Notes: a model not told the origin generated them from the sequence alone. A stretch of 64,000 nt of DNA from Flaccisagitta enflata (GCA_965153355.1 OZ231128.1:25668001-25732000), one strand, 5' to 3'. Counted from the stretch's first letter, positions 1-11,165 are shown. A program made the numbers and translations.

Positions 1-2
1 GG

Positions 3-966
3 CAGCAGCAGCAACGGCATGCTGACTATGAATGGCAAAGCGCCGGCCAAGGGCAACGAACCCATCAAGCAGCGAGAGTTCAAAACGCCAATACGAAACA
101 TCACAGACCTCTTGGTGTCGTCATTAAGCACAACATAAATCCAAGCGATATCCAAGTGCACAAGGACCTTGTGAATATCGTCTTAGCCAACAAACCAGCT
201 GACACAGAAATTGCCGAAATCAAGAAAACTAAGAAAGGCGACATTCTTGTCGTAGGAAAAAGTCAGCGAGATTTCAATACCCTCTTGTTGAGTGACAGAT
301 GGAAAAATGATAGGTACAATTTCATTCCGCGACTCGGTTTCAACGAAAACATAGCAAATGTTGCTTACATCAAAAACGTTAGTCCAGAATGTGAATTAGA
401 AGAAGTCGCTAATGCCTTAAAACAAAATGGAATTGTCTACTCAAACCTTGAAAGAGTAACATCGGGAGATGATAACAGTCCGACTCCATCAATTCGTCTC
501 ATAGTCAGGAACCAAGCAGATCTTGACAGGCTTGTCAAAGAAGGTCTACTCTTTGACTATCTTAATCATCCGGTTGAGAAGCACGTCAAAATCAAGGTGA
601 TCCAGTGTTTGCGTTGTGGCAAACACGGACATATTGGAGCAAACTGTCTGAGTGACAGCCGCTGTCTCAAGTGTGGCAGCAACGACCACAGCAAAAAGGA
701 CTGCCCGATCGAGCCAGAAGCAATCAAGTGTATAAATTGTAATGGCGACCATCCCAGTACGTACGGGGGCTGCAAAACCAAGCTGAACATACAAAGAAAA
801 GAACGAAGGAAACAATCGACATACGCGGATGTTGCCCGACCAGCCTCAACAAACAACAATGACGTCATCAGAATCAACAGTCGTCTCTCGACAAAACAAC
901 AATCTCAATATCAACCAACTCGACGTACCCTACCTCAACAACCCCAGCAGCAGCAACTGCTAAATC

Positions 967-1037
<71 letters not shown>

Positions 1038-2042
1038 CCATCGTGGCACTCGAATCCTCCTCCGTCTCCTCTGATGCAAACAGAGGGTGGAAATATGCGA
1101 AAGGCAATTGCCGCTAATATCCTCTCTGCTGCGATCGAGATCATAACTGAATCAATTCGCGTCACCAGCCCTGAGATTTCTATTGAGAAGTCAGCGGTAA
1201 TGGAAAAAGCAATGGGTCTAGCCTCAAACAAATACAGAGGCTTATTTGATATAAGTATCCTCGCTCAGCAATTGAAGACTACAAGAAATGACCTTCAACC
1301 AGCAGCAGGCCTGTTAATGACACCAACGCCAACGACGCCAGTCATACGTAATACGGCGCCATTACAAAGTCAAGGCGCCCTACCACAGAGACCTCCGAAA
1401 CGTGCGAGATCAAATTCAGGCCTAAGCAGAGAAGGAATCACGCCGCTTCCGCCGACGGCGCCGCCAACAGCTTCCGCAGCGCCGAAATTAACTGCAAAAT
1501 CGACGCCAGTTGTCGTAATAACAGATGACGCCGATATGAGATTGGTGAGTGAGAACACGGCGTCTAAATCAGCCAATGGAACTGGCGTGCAAATGAGTAG
1601 CGCCGAAAAAATGGATGTCGTCAGGATAGACTCAAGTCCAATGGCAGAAAACTGGGAGACGCCGTCGAGGGCTACTCCAACTAATCATAAGAGAGTCATG
1701 TCCACTTTCAATTCATACAATGAACAAGTTCAGCAAACAAACGCGTATCTCGGCCCTCCATGTCAACATCTGTTTGCAAATGGGGAAGATCTGCTGCCAG
1801 CACATCCAGTGGCTCAAAAAGTAATGGAAACGCCTGGATCAAGTGAAACAATGTCAAACATGTCATTGACGCAGCTAACGCCAGTTTCAACGATCGCAGC
1901 AACATCATCTGCGCCAGCACCAGCGCCACCACCGCCGATGTCGAGTTCAACTGCTCATCAGGCGCCGTCCATGCCATCAGTTTTAGAACCGGTTATGTCA
2001 AAACCGGTAAACGACACGCTCCAACGGAAAAATGGGGAATAA
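3..2042 (+). CDS. Retrotransposon ORF1 (gag-like zinc-knuckle protein), 5' partial
   Basis: The frame is open from the left window edge, so the true start lies outside; 679 residues are visible. It is the nucleic-acid-binding ORF1 of a non-LTR retrotransposon. Three CCHC zinc knuckles follow one another at about residues 202-215 (CLRCGKHGHIGANC), 221-234 (CLKCGSNDHSKKDC) and 243-257. They are preceded by a region resembling the gag-like/PRE_C2HC domain of Jockey elements and followed by a (CAA)n-encoded polyglutamine run near residues 319-345 and a Pro/Ala/Thr-rich tail. No stop or frameshift is seen. The stop overlaps the start of ORF2 in the sequence ATGGGGAATAA, which suggests termination-reinitiation for ORF2 translation (inference). 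An in-frame GTG at 156 is not needed as a start because the frame is open upstream. Confidence 0.85.
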
Positions 2043-4923
2043 AAATCATGACGACGAAATTATGATCGAACAAATTAATGCAAATAGCATCAACAATAAA
2101 AGAAATGAAATCGGATTATATTTAGAACAAAAAAAATCAAAAAGTCATGTACTGTGTGTAAATGATACACGATTGAAGAAATCACAAAAAATCAAGTTTA
2201 AAGGTTACAAGACCTTCAGATCGGATCTCGCTAGTGGCAAATCACTGCCAGGCGGAGTAGCCATATTTGTTAGAAATGAACTGAAGGCTAGTGAAATAGA
2301 ATGTCATATCAACGAAATGTGTATAATTGAATTTGCAGTCAACGGAAAAACCATACGCGTTGGTACAATCTACTTACATCCAGGCTGTCATCTACAGCAA
2401 CATCACATCGACGTTCTTAACAAAAACATTCCCAACAACAGTATGCTAATACTAATAGGCGATTTGAATGCGCACACTGGCATTGATTACAGGAAAAAGA
2501 CTGACAGAGCGGGACATGCACTAAATAGCCTCATAAGTGGTAATAATTATACAATCATGAACGACGAATCGCCGACATACTTCTCGGCACAAAAATGTAT
2601 CTCATCGTGCATAGACATATGCCTCGTCAAGAGCAACGGATGCGGTTTCACGAGCAGTTGGTCAACTGGAGAAAGCATAGGTTCCGATCATATAATTACA
2701 TCATTACGCTTGAACTGCAAATTCTCAGCCGAAGTAAAGAAAATCCAAAAAACAGACTGGGAGGCTGTGCGGTCAGATTTGGAAAAATTCGATCCAATAA
2801 TCAGAGGCGCAAATGGAGAAGAAATTGAATCAAGCATCGAGGAAATGAATGAAGGCATACGAAATGCAATAGTTGAAAATACAAAAAGCGCAAAAATGTT
2901 CACAAGAGATAATATATCATTATCAAAATCAACAAGTGAGCTCATTCGTTTTCGGCGAAAATTGATCAAGATGAGGAAAGGTTGGGAATCCCACAATAAA
3001 CCAACGGAAATAATTCGTCACATGATCAATAGCAGCAACAGAGAAATTAAGAAACTGATTAAGAGGGATGTTGAGCGAAAAATGGCATCCAAAATTGAAG
3101 AAATCTGGGAACAGAAAGACGCATCAAAATCCTGGAAACAATTAAAGGAAATAGAGCCTGATATTGGAAAAAAAAGAGAAGATGAAGCTTGCTTAGGCAT
3201 AAAAGACAGTAATGGAATCCTGCAAAAAGATGACGAGACTATAGCGAACATCCATGCAAATCGCCTTCAAGAGTCACACTCTTTTCCCACTGACTTGAAA
3301 TTTGATGAAAACTTCCGGCATGAAATTGAAAAGGAGGTTGACGATAAACTCCCAGATTGTGAACCTAATTTCGCCAATGTTGACGAGATTCTTCGAGAAG
3401 CAAAATCTGAAGACTTCTTTGAAACTGATAGAATTGGCAGAAATGGAAGGAAAATCCCGCCAAAAATACATGACGATAGAATAACGGCAAACGAAATATA
3501 TCATCGACTAAGAAGGAAAAAAAACCGTTCCTCGGCCGGCGAGGATGGAATCAACTATAAAGTCCTTAAACACGCCGGGAAAAATGTGATCGGCAGCTTA
3601 GCAAAGCTCTTCACAATTCTATTGGTCGCCGGATACTTTCCCTTAAGATGGCGGTCTGTAAAGATTACTATGATACCCAAGTCTGGTAAAGACTTGAAGG
3701 AAGCTAAAAATTGGAGGCCAATTTCATTGTCGTCTTGCACATCAAAACTTTTTGAATCCTGTGTTAAGGAAAGGATTGAAAAAGAAAGAATCAAGAGAAA
3801 GATCAAAGAAAACGACTATCAGGCGGCGTATAAAGAAGGACGCTCTTGTCAAGAGCACATTCTGAGACTCAGTGAAGATATCTCACATGGATTTGCAGAA
3901 AGGAAATGCACTATTGGCGTTTTCCTTGATGTAAGTGGGGCTTTTGACAAGGTCTGGGTCCAAGGACTACTATGGAAGGTTCTAAAGATGCAGCTACCCA
4001 AACCGCTTGTGGGACTAGTCCATGGCTTTTTAGCATGCAGATCTCTTCGCGTCAAAGTCGGCAGCAAATTCTCGCCAAAAGTTGAGATGTCCGCTGGAAC
4101 GCCGCAAGGGGCTGTACTAAGCCCATCATTATTCAACTTTTTCGTGGATGATCTTCGCGATATCATTGGCATTGGAGATGGAATTGAACTAGCTCAGTAC
4201 GCTGACGATATTGCCATTTGGTCAACAAATTTATGTCCAAAACAAGCCGAGAAAGATGTCAATGAAGCTCTGAAAAAAATTTCCATCTGGACGTCAAAAT
4301 GGCGTATTAAACTCGCACCTGAAAAATCGGTTTTCATACTTTTCAGTCGTCGACCAACAATAAGAAAAACTGATGTCAAACTTGAGCTTCTCGGCGAAAA
4401 AGTTCAACAGGTCTCAAATCACCGTTTTCTTGGTGTCAAATTTGACGATCGACTCGAGTGGAAGAACCACATAAACGAGATGATTGGAATTGCAACGCCA
4501 CGTATCAACGCAATCAAGCGAATCGCGGCAAAGTCTATCTGGAGAAATCCTGAGCGCATCCTGAGGCTTCACGAATCAGTCGTCAATTCCATATGGAAGT
4601 TTGGCGCGCTAAGTTACGCCACTGCTGGCGTGAAACTATGGGATTCTATTACAAAATGCCATGCAAGATGTATAAAAGCCTACTGTGGTCTTCCCAACTT
4701 TGTGGGTTACAACACATTATGTGAACAATTAGGCATCAAGCCAATAAAGGACGAGTTGATGGCATTTGGCAAGAAGCGACTAACATCAATCGTAGCTTTC
4801 TCACCCTTTGGGCCTAATATTCTGAGGAATCGGCGAAGGAATATCACGGGAATCTACAAGAGTCCATCGGAAATTCTACTTGATGACCAGGATGCAGGAA
4901 TTCTCATGTCTCAGAGACAATGA
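2032..4923 (+). CDS. Retrotransposon ORF2: AP-endonuclease and reverse transcriptase
   Basis: This intact 963-residue polyprotein nicks target DNA and copies the element RNA by target-primed reverse transcription. An apurinic-type endonuclease occupies about residues 11-225, with GDLNAH at 143-148, SPTYF at 180-184 and the terminal SDH at 218-220. The usual catalytic Glu motif reads VCVNDTRL, so an acidic Asp is present in place of Glu. The reverse transcriptase covers about 510-800: NWRPISL, the first catalytic Asp in FLDVSGAFDK (633), GTPQGAVLSP, and AQYADDIA with YADD at 723-726. The protein ends after the thumb-like region and no RNase H domain is seen, which fits the Jockey clade rather than I or R1. 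It starts at an ATG that overlaps the ORF1 stop by 11 bases. There are no frameshifts or internal stops, so the element could be recently active. Confidence 0.93.
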   Translation: MGNKNHDDEIMIEQINANSINNKRNEIGLYLEQKKSKSHVLCVNDTRLKKSQKIKFKGYKTFRSDLASGKSLPGGVAIFVRNELKASEIECHINEMCIIEFAVNGKTIRVGTIYLHPGCHLQQHHIDVLNKNIPNNSMLILIGDLNAHTGIDYRKKTDRAGHALNSLISGNNYTIMNDESPTYFSAQKCISSCIDICLVKSNGCGFTSSWSTGESIGSDHIITSLRLNCKFSAEVKKIQKTDWEAVRSDLEKFDPIIRGANGEEIESSIEEMNEGIRNAIVENTKSAKMFTRDNISLSKSTSELIRFRRKLIKMRKGWESHNKPTEIIRHMINSSNREIKKLIKRDVERKMASKIEEIWEQKDASKSWKQLKEIEPDIGKKREDEACLGIKDSNGILQKDDETIANIHANRLQESHSFPTDLKFDENFRHEIEKEVDDKLPDCEPNFANVDEILREAKSEDFFETDRIGRNGRKIPPKIHDDRITANEIYHRLRRKKNRSSAGEDGINYKVLKHAGKNVIGSLAKLFTILLVAGYFPLRWRSVKITMIPKSGKDLKEAKNWRPISLSSCTSKLFESCVKERIEKERIKRKIKENDYQAAYKEGRSCQEHILRLSEDISHGFAERKCTIGVFLDVSGAFDKVWVQGLLWKVLKMQLPKPLVGLVHGFLACRSLRVKVGSKFSPKVEMSAGTPQGAVLSPSLFNFFVDDLRDIIGIGDGIELAQYADDIAIWSTNLCPKQAEKDVNEALKKISIWTSKWRIKLAPEKSVFILFSRRPTIRKTDVKLELLGEKVQQVSNHRFLGVKFDDRLEWKNHINEMIGIATPRINAIKRIAAKSIWRNPERILRLHESVVNSIWKFGALSYATAGVKLWDSITKCHARCIKAYCGLPNFVGYNTLCEQLGIKPIKDELMAFGKKRLTSIVAFSPFGPNILRNRRRNITGIYKSPSEILLDDQDAGILMSQRQ

Positions 4924-5244
4924 AATCTTGAAGCAACGTCGGCCTTATTATAATTGATTATTGTTCTGCATATCTTTTATCAAATCACTAGATTTGCTTT
5001 TGCGCTCTGCGCCTCAATCATTTCACGTCATTACATGAAACCTACTCAAACATGTCTGTCAGCGCAGCCTGTTGGCCTCAATCATGCCCTGAAACCCGCC
5101 CTGAAATCCCCTACATTTGCGTCAGTCAGTCATGATATGATTCATGGGAAAGACATAGTATGGTAGATAAACTATTTATTTATTTGAAAAAAAAAAAAAA
5201 ACAAAAACAAACACACAAAAAAAAAAAAAAAAAAAAAAAACACA

Positions 5245-5289
<45 letters not shown>

Positions 5290-5322
5290 TGTGTCAAAAA
5301 AAAAAAAAAAAAAAAAAAAAAT
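4924..5322 (+). other. Retrotransposon 3' UTR and A-rich tail
   Basis: About 260 bases of 3' UTR follow the ORF2 stop. An A-rich tract from about 5187 to 5322, broken by short CA-containing pieces, then ends the element. The 5' end is outside the window, so a target-site duplication cannot be tested. The (A)n-C variation in the tail suggests slippage since insertion. Confidence 0.75.
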
Positions 5323-6576
5323 CTTTTCACCACTCTCTAGCAGTTACTCCGGCGTCAAAGAATCAGATGAGATCCACGTTGGCGGACGTTTTCGGCAATG
5401 TCGCGATTATGTTATCGCCACTACGATCATCATCATCAAACGCTACGAGGCGGTGGACGACGTCGATTCGGTCGTCAAGGACGATTGGTGGAAATTGGCC
5501 CAAATTCACGGCAATTCACGACAAACACGGTTCAACCGCCACCTGCCACCGCCGCCAATCGACACAGGCAAAAGAATCAAGTGTTGGTGACGGTGACGGT
5601 GCTGACAGGATGCTGACAAGCTGTCACAACGGTGATGGCTGAAATCTGTCTCTTGTTAAGAGAAACTTTCGAGTTAACATAGAACATTAACTTTAGGCAA
5701 GTAATGTCACGCTTTGGATAATAGAAAAGACCCTATGGGCTTGAAAAATGTGAAGACGAGAAGATTTTCTTGAGTCCGGTGCTACACCCCCCCCCCTCTT
5801 CAATTGGCCTATATTGATATCTGCGCTTTTCCTTTGTTAAGTGTCTTTTGTCATGGGTTTGAAAATAGAAATCTTTTAATTCCAAATTCCATTTGAGAGG
5901 CAAAGGATACACAGATTCAAGATGAAAAATCATAGACGAATCCAATAAAAAGTCAGAACAGAAGCTCTTGATAGATCAAAATACCATATAATGACTATAA
6001 ATTTAATGATTTGGGCATATACTTCATACAGTGAGTGAAAAGGCTAACTTTTCTCCAGCTGTCCGTATATTTATTTCCAAGGTAGTAGTAGTGTGTGTAA
6101 CACATGTTCAACATTTGGGCGTAAAATAATTAGACATGTTTTCCATACTAGATATAGCCCCAGCAACATAAAATTTATACCAAAGGTGGTTATTTAGGAG
6201 TATTTTGGGTAGTAAGGAGATCTCATGTCGTTCCAATCCATATGACGCCTGATTCAGCCATGATATCCCAATTGCAATGTAAAAATGTTGCCAATTGTCC
6301 CCATGTTTCGATTTTAAAGAATTGCCATTCATCACAAGGTATTTAGATGAGATGAGATGAGATGAGATATTAGTGCCCCTAGGCAGACGTGATTGTCCGC
6401 ATGGCGGGGACGTCGAATCGTGATGTTGCTGTGATGTGCACGACAACTCTTTGTTTCTCGACGTCCCGTCGTCGTCGAAATGCTTCTGCTCCTTCATGCT
6501 CGTCGTCATTGCACTGCCATTGGCGCCTCTGGCGCCTCTGACGTAATGGACTTTTTCGATGCCGTATTATTCCTTT
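5323..6576. other. Unassigned sequence 3' of the retrotransposon
   Basis: No gene can be supported here. The first 300 bases are richer in G+C and open in the frame ending at 5590, with a run rich in charged and aromatic residues (DDWWKLAQ). No recognised domain or clear splice signals mark it as an exon. A short (GATGA)n run lies near 6348-6370. Confidence 0.3.
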
Positions 6577-7221
6577 TTGGGCAGCGGCCCTAAAGGGCCG
6601 ATGTCCTGTAGGACACAGGGGTGAATTTCCAGACGTCCGTTCGTCCGCCCGTCTGTACGTCCGTCCATACGTCCCCCTCCCCCGGAGATATTCCGTGGCG
6701 TTCTACTATAGCGTATCAAACCGCCAAAAATCGTTTCAAAAATGCAAAAAAATGGATTATTGTGACAAAAATAATGATTTTTTGTCACAAAAATGCTGGA
6801 AAAGGCCGTTTTGAAACGGGCGTTCTTTTGCAGTTTCAATACGATCTTATATTGTCGTTTCAAAACCATAAGTATGCGCAACTTTTGAAACGAATATTGA
6901 GGCATAGTTGACATATCAAAACTTTGCAATTCTAAAGTTTTAAAACCATGAGATTTTTGTTTTTAAAACGCTTGAAAACAGCGCTAAAGTAACGGCCAGC
7001 AAGAGAAAAAATCTATTCATCTTTGTAATCTTATCCCCTTTTTTACCGTTTTGAAAACGCAAAAAATTGAAGTATTGAAACTAAGAAAAAATGCGTTTGA
7101 AAATTGAAATATGGTTGACTTTACCCAAACTGAAATGAATGGAAGAGGGCCCCGTTAGCCCTCACTGACTGGCTAATGCGCACGCCGCTCTTGGTTTTCC
7201 ATAACGCTGAAACTGAAAGAC

Positions 7222-7267
7222 ATCCTTTTGGGCGGCAGCTCCGAAGGGGTTGATGACCTATGGTTTT

Positions 7268-7343
<76 letters not shown>

Positions 7344-7460
7344 AAAAAAGAGAGAAAGAGAGAAAAAGAAAAAAAAAGAAAAAAGAAGGAAAAAAATATT
7401 TATAGAGAGAAAAAGAGACACAAGTCCTTTGTTCATCACGCAGGGTAAAATACAAGTGAC
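7222..7460. repeat. (GAAA)n microsatellite in a family B fragment
   Basis: A family B-like end (TTTTGGGCGGCAGCTCCGAA) leads into about 135 bases of (GAAA)n. Open frames across it are low-complexity artefacts. Confidence 0.7.
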
Positions 7461-7498
7461 ATGAAAGCAGGCGTCATAAAAGTCACTTGATGACCTTT

Positions 7499-8751
7499 CT
7501 TTTTAGTCGCGTGCTACGCGACTCTACACCTTGCTATGTCGGTCCGTCGGTTGGTTGGTTGGTTGGTTGGTCGATTGGTTCACTTTTTGGGCAGTGGCCC
7601 TGAAGGGGTCGATGACCTATGCTTACACACATATTGGGAATTTTCTCCTTCTTCTCCTTCGTCTCCCCTCCTCCCTCAGATCCCAGTCTTGAGACCCAAA
7701 TTACAGTCTTGAGGCCCAAGTTCTAGCCTGAAGGCCCAAATCCTTGCCTGGAGGCCCAGATCCCCGCCTTGAAGCCCAAATCTTAGCCTCAAGGTCCTAA
7801 CCCCACCCAAGAGACCCAGATCCCAACCTCAAAACTCTGAAAGAGGCTTTGTCTGTCTGTCCTCCATCGGTTCATCCATTATGCTTGAGTTAAAAGTGAA
7901 AAAATGCACATACTTAAATGAAATTGCAGTTGTGATAATCTATTTGTGTGTTTGTGCCAAAAAGCTTACTTTTTACAGTTTTGAAAGTGCAAAAAATTGA
8001 AGTTTTGAAACTGCAAAAATATGAAGTTTTGAAACTGCAAAAAATTGAAGTTATGAAACTGCAAGAAATTCAAGCTAAGAAACGGCTATTTCATATTTCA
8101 TAATTTCATTGCCACTTTTTCCCAGTTCCAAAACGGTAAAAACGAGCTGGCTTGAGGTGAGAAAAAAATTATATTTTAGACATGTTCTCAAAAGCCCTTT
8201 TTATACAGTTTTGATACACCCAAAAAAAGCCGTTTAAAAACGGCAAGTATGCCTGCGTTTTGAAACCCCAGATTACTGCCACTAAAGGACATTGTTGTAT
8301 GCATAAATGGTTTTTTGGTCGTTCTGAAACTGTTGCATACTAGAAGTTTTGAGACGTCGTTCCCTTATTTGGGACAAAAACGCAATAAGAACGCTGACGA
8401 AATACCTGCTCCCCCGCCAAAGCTTCTGGGCCTCATGTTCCCATTGAATAAAATGGAAAATTGAAGAAAAGCAAAATTCACATTGAATTAGATGGAAAAT
8501 TGATAAAGAAATGAAAACAAGGTCATTAGACCTAAGTCGCGTGCATCGGCACTTTCACAAACGGTCGGACTGACAGACAGGCAGACAGACTGGAATTTTC
8601 AGACGACCTTTAAATTTGCGGTCTTTACCTTCCAGTGTATTCTCTAATTCTCAAAAGTTTTAAAATCGCGGAAAAATACCTATAAAGTTAGTTGTGACGG
8701 ACCGACGGACCGAAAAGTGGCTCATAGAGTCGCGTAGCACGCGACTAAAAA
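7499..8751. mobile_element. Segment bounded by inverted family A terminal hairpins
   Basis: The left end has TTTTTAGTCGCGTGCTACGCG and the right end the mirror hairpin AGTCGCGTAGCACGCGACT followed by AAAAA. Either this is one element with hairpins at both ends or two family A copies in opposite orientation. GGTT and GTCC-type tracts lie next to the hairpins. A partial family B copy (7586 to about 7900) with 20-base GAGGCCCAAAT-type repeats sits inside. Confidence 0.5.
7586..7900 (-). mobile_element. Partial family B element with 20-base tandem repeats
   Basis: It starts on the plus strand with TTTTTGGGCAGTGGCCCTGA, followed by the conserved ATGACCTATGCTTACACACA block. Degenerate copies of a roughly 20-base unit (GAGGCCCAAATCCCAGCCTT type) come next. 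The other end is not recognisable. Confidence 0.5.
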
Positions 8752-9105
8752 TTAGTTTTGGGATGGAAGCCTTTTTCTACAACTTCACTCCAGCTCATCA
8801 GCTTCGTAAAAGTCAAAGATTTGAGGAAATCCCTATCGAATAACATGGAAAATTGACAGAACTTTGAAATTAATGCAAAATTCATATTGAATAACATCAA
8901 AAATTGACAATGAAATGGAAAAAAAAATCAATGTTCTCATTGAAAAATAAAGGAAAGTGGCCCCAAAGGCCTCAAATGTGCCTTCTCAGGACGTCTGGAA
9001 ATTCACCCCTGTGTCCCACAGGACATCGGCCCTTTGGGGCCGTTGCCCTGCTCTCACTCCACCTCTGCAGCTAATCACTTTAAGCAGGGCATTGGGTACC
9101 GCTGA

Positions 9106-9518
9106 CCATTTGCGATACTTGGATGACTAGTTACAGTTGTCATATGCGATCTTGAATGCGTTGATTGAAGTCTGGTTTCGTACCTTGTCTGGTATACTAT
9201 TCCAGGTCTTGGCCGCCCTTACATTAAAATAGTTCCTTCTCACCTCCAACCGAGCTGCTTCTTCTACTAATACATTTTCGCGTCTCACTTCTCCATCGTC
9301 CCCGATTACAGTTTTTCTTCTCGTTTAATTTGGGACCAACTGTTCCTATTAACTCTGTTAAAGCCTTTTTGCGTCTTGAAGGTTTCGATGGCGTCTCCTC
9401 TTATGCGTCTCTCCGTCATCGTTGTCAAACCAACGTCGCGTAACTTTTCTTCGTAAGTTCTTCCCTAAGCATCCGACACCATCCGGATCATTCGTTCCTG
9501 GACCTTTTCTATTCCTTT
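9106..9518 (-). pseudogene. LINE reverse transcriptase C-terminal fragment (3' part)
   Basis: Read on the minus strand, this gives a broken frame with VQERMIRMV, TYEEKLRDVGL, ERRIRGD and a distal RAAKTWNSIPD motif. These are typical of the C-terminal end of CR1/L2-group LINE ORF2 proteins (family recognised from memory). Stops and frameshifts make it inactive. It continues the fragment at 10181-10460, from which it is separated by the family B insertion at 9519-10180. A second family B copy begins directly after its end. Confidence 0.65.
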
Positions 9519-10180
9519 TGGGCAGCGGCGCCGAAGGGGTCGATGACCTATGCATTCACACATATGGAGAATTTTCCCCTCTTTCTCCTTCTCCTTCTTC
9601 TCCATCTGTCCCCCCCCCCTGGACTCAAATCCCAGCCTCCAGGCCCAAATTCCTGCCTTGCGGCCCAAATCTCAGCCTGGAGGCCAAAATCCCAGCCTGG
9701 AGGCCCAAATCCCAGCCTGGAGGCCCAAATCCCAACCTGGAGGCTCAAATCTCAACCTTGAGGTCAAAACCCCAGTCTTGAGGACAAAATCCTAGCCTTG
9801 ACGCCCAAATCCCAGCCTTGATGCCCAAATCCCAGCTGCGAGGCCCAACTCCCAGCCTTCAGGCACAAATCCCAGCCACAAGGGTCAAATCCCAGCCTCC
9901 AGGCCCAAATCCCAGCCTCTAAGCCCAAACTCCAGCCTCCCGGCCCAAATCTCAGCCTCCAGGCCCAAATCCCAGCCTCCAAGCCCAAATCCCAACCTTG
10001 AGGCCCAAGTCCCAGCCTTGAGGCCCAAATCCCAGCCTCCAGGCCCAAATCTCAATTGCCAGAAGGAGAAAATTCTGCATATGTGTGAAAGCATAGGTAA
10101 TCGACCCCTTCGGGGCCGCTGCCCTGTTCCCTCAACTTCAAGCACAACCTACCTAAGCAGGGCACGGGTACCGCTGACCA
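9519..10180 (-). mobile_element. Family B Helentron-like element inserted in a LINE
   Basis: Minus-strand start GGTCAGCGGTACCCGTGCCC near 10180; minus-strand end GCCGCTGCCCAAAAGGAATA at 9519. About 60 bases next to each end are inverted repeats of one another (ATGACCTATGC and its complement, CACACATATG, AGAATTTTC). The core is about 20 tandem copies of a unit like AGGCCCAAATCCCAGCCTCC. It separates two halves of one LINE coding frame, so the insertion site is known. No target duplication is evident, as expected for Helitron-type insertion. Confidence 0.65.
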
Positions 10181-10460
10181 TCTAACGCTTTTGCGACTAT
10201 TTTGTCACTTTCTCGCCAAGGACTCCACGCTTGGACCGCAAACTCGAGCTTTGGCCTGACAAAAGTTTTAAACTGCGGAACTAGAGTTTTCTTGTTTCTG
10301 TAATGGAACGATCTTTGTATCTGTCCGAGTGTGAAATTGGCAGATCTTGCTGCAACATCACATTGCTTCCCAGGCTTCATCGTTGTCTCCATCCACACCC
10401 CTAAATTCTTCTCTTCTGTTGACTCACCAATAACCCCAAATGGCAGGAAAATGGCAAATT
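10181..10460 (-). pseudogene. LINE reverse transcriptase C-terminal fragment (5' part)
   Basis: On the minus strand the frame contains EEKNLGVWMETTMKPGKQC, LGQIQRSFHYR and FVRPKLEFAVQAWSPW, the hallmark C-terminal RT region of CR1/L2-like LINEs. The frame runs into the family B element after KIVAKALD and resumes beyond it at 9518 with KVQERMIRMV. The rest of the LINE is absent or unrecognisable upstream. Confidence 0.75.
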
Positions 10461-10754
10461 TGACAGATATTTACAAGGAAGAGTATCAAAGAGTAAGTGA
10501 ACTGGGGAAATGCGCAGTTTATGCCCCATAGGATGGGTAATTCTACACTACATGAAGTTGAGGATTTACTGGCAAATCACCATTAAACGAGTTCCCCAGG
10601 ACCATTAAAGCCGTGACCATGGCATGCGATCTTCCAAATTCATGAAACAAAGCTTAATAGTTCATTTGGGGATGTTTTTTGAGTTTTAATAGTAATGGCT
10701 GCACTTGATTCTACCTGAAGTGATCCTTTTCCGCTTAAATGTTGAACATGTGTT

Positions 10755-11165
10755 AATTGTAAGACGCACGCCCTACACTTCACTATGTCCGTCCGTCCGT
10801 TGGACGGTCTGTCTATCTGTTGTTCCGTCCCACTTCTACTCTTTTTATGTTTTTAGTAGCGGACACGCAACTCTATATGAGGCTTTGTCCGTCCGTCCGT
10901 TCGTCCGTCCGTCCGTCCGTCCGTTCGTCCGTCCGTCCGTCCGTCCGTCCGTCCGTCCGTCCGTCCGTCCGTCCGTCCGTAATGATCAAGTAGAAAAGTG
11001 TGAAAACGCGCATTTCCGCCCCTGCCCACCCGTCCGCAACTGGTGGCCGTGTATCCCGCCTTGTTAAATCTTACTGCTCCTGTCTTTATTGTCTAGTGAG
11101 CTCAAATATGGCCCCTGCCCACCCGCACGCGACTGGGGTAGCCGTGTATCCGCCCTTATTCCTTT
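10755..11165 (-). mobile_element. Family A element, split by a second family A copy
   Basis: The outer copy is present as 10755-10850 (ACGC...CTACACTTC, then GTCC repeats) and 11069-11160 (TTACTGCTCCTG to GTAGCCGTGTATCC). The two halves match the uninterrupted copies at 62997 and 63575. Insertion of the inner copy fell in a T-rich site. Confidence 0.65.
10851..11068 (-). mobile_element. Family A element (nested copy) with (GTCC)n core
   Basis: The copy runs from TTTTTAGTAGCGGACACGCA through about 100 bases of (GTCC)n to CCGCAACTGGTGGCCGTGTA and CCTTGTT. The right-hand GTCCGCAACT is complementary to the left AGTAGCGGAC, the subterminal inverted repeat of the family. Confidence 0.7.

Larger units (their letters stand above)
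6577..9105 (-). mobile_element. Family B Helentron-like element (long copy with nested insertions)
   Basis: On the minus strand the copy starts at 9105 with GGTCAGCGGTACCCAATGCC and ends at 6577 with the hairpin-type terminus (plus strand TTTTTGGGCAGCGGCCC). Both ends carry the same subterminal block containing a second small hairpin (GTCCTGTAGGAC or GTCCCACAGGAC), with its sequence varied in a paired way. The body holds imperfect GTTTTGAAAC-type repeats plus later insertions: a (GAAA)n-bearing block, family A ends and a partial family B copy. The Helentron-like assignment rests on architecture only; no protein is encoded. Confidence 0.55.

Noticed and set aside
5160-5642. A 160-residue frame starting in the A-rich tail of the retrotransposon
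   Set aside because: The first third is poly-Lys from the A tract and the rest has no recognised domain; the downstream part is only noted as unassigned.
9515-10125. Regularly spaced 20-base repeats considered as a CRISPR-like array
   Set aside because: There are no spacers between units, the units are degenerate, and the block is enclosed by family B ends in a eukaryotic genome.
10331-10531. Plus-strand frame over the LINE remnant
   Set aside because: It is the shadow of the minus-strand reverse-transcriptase fragment.
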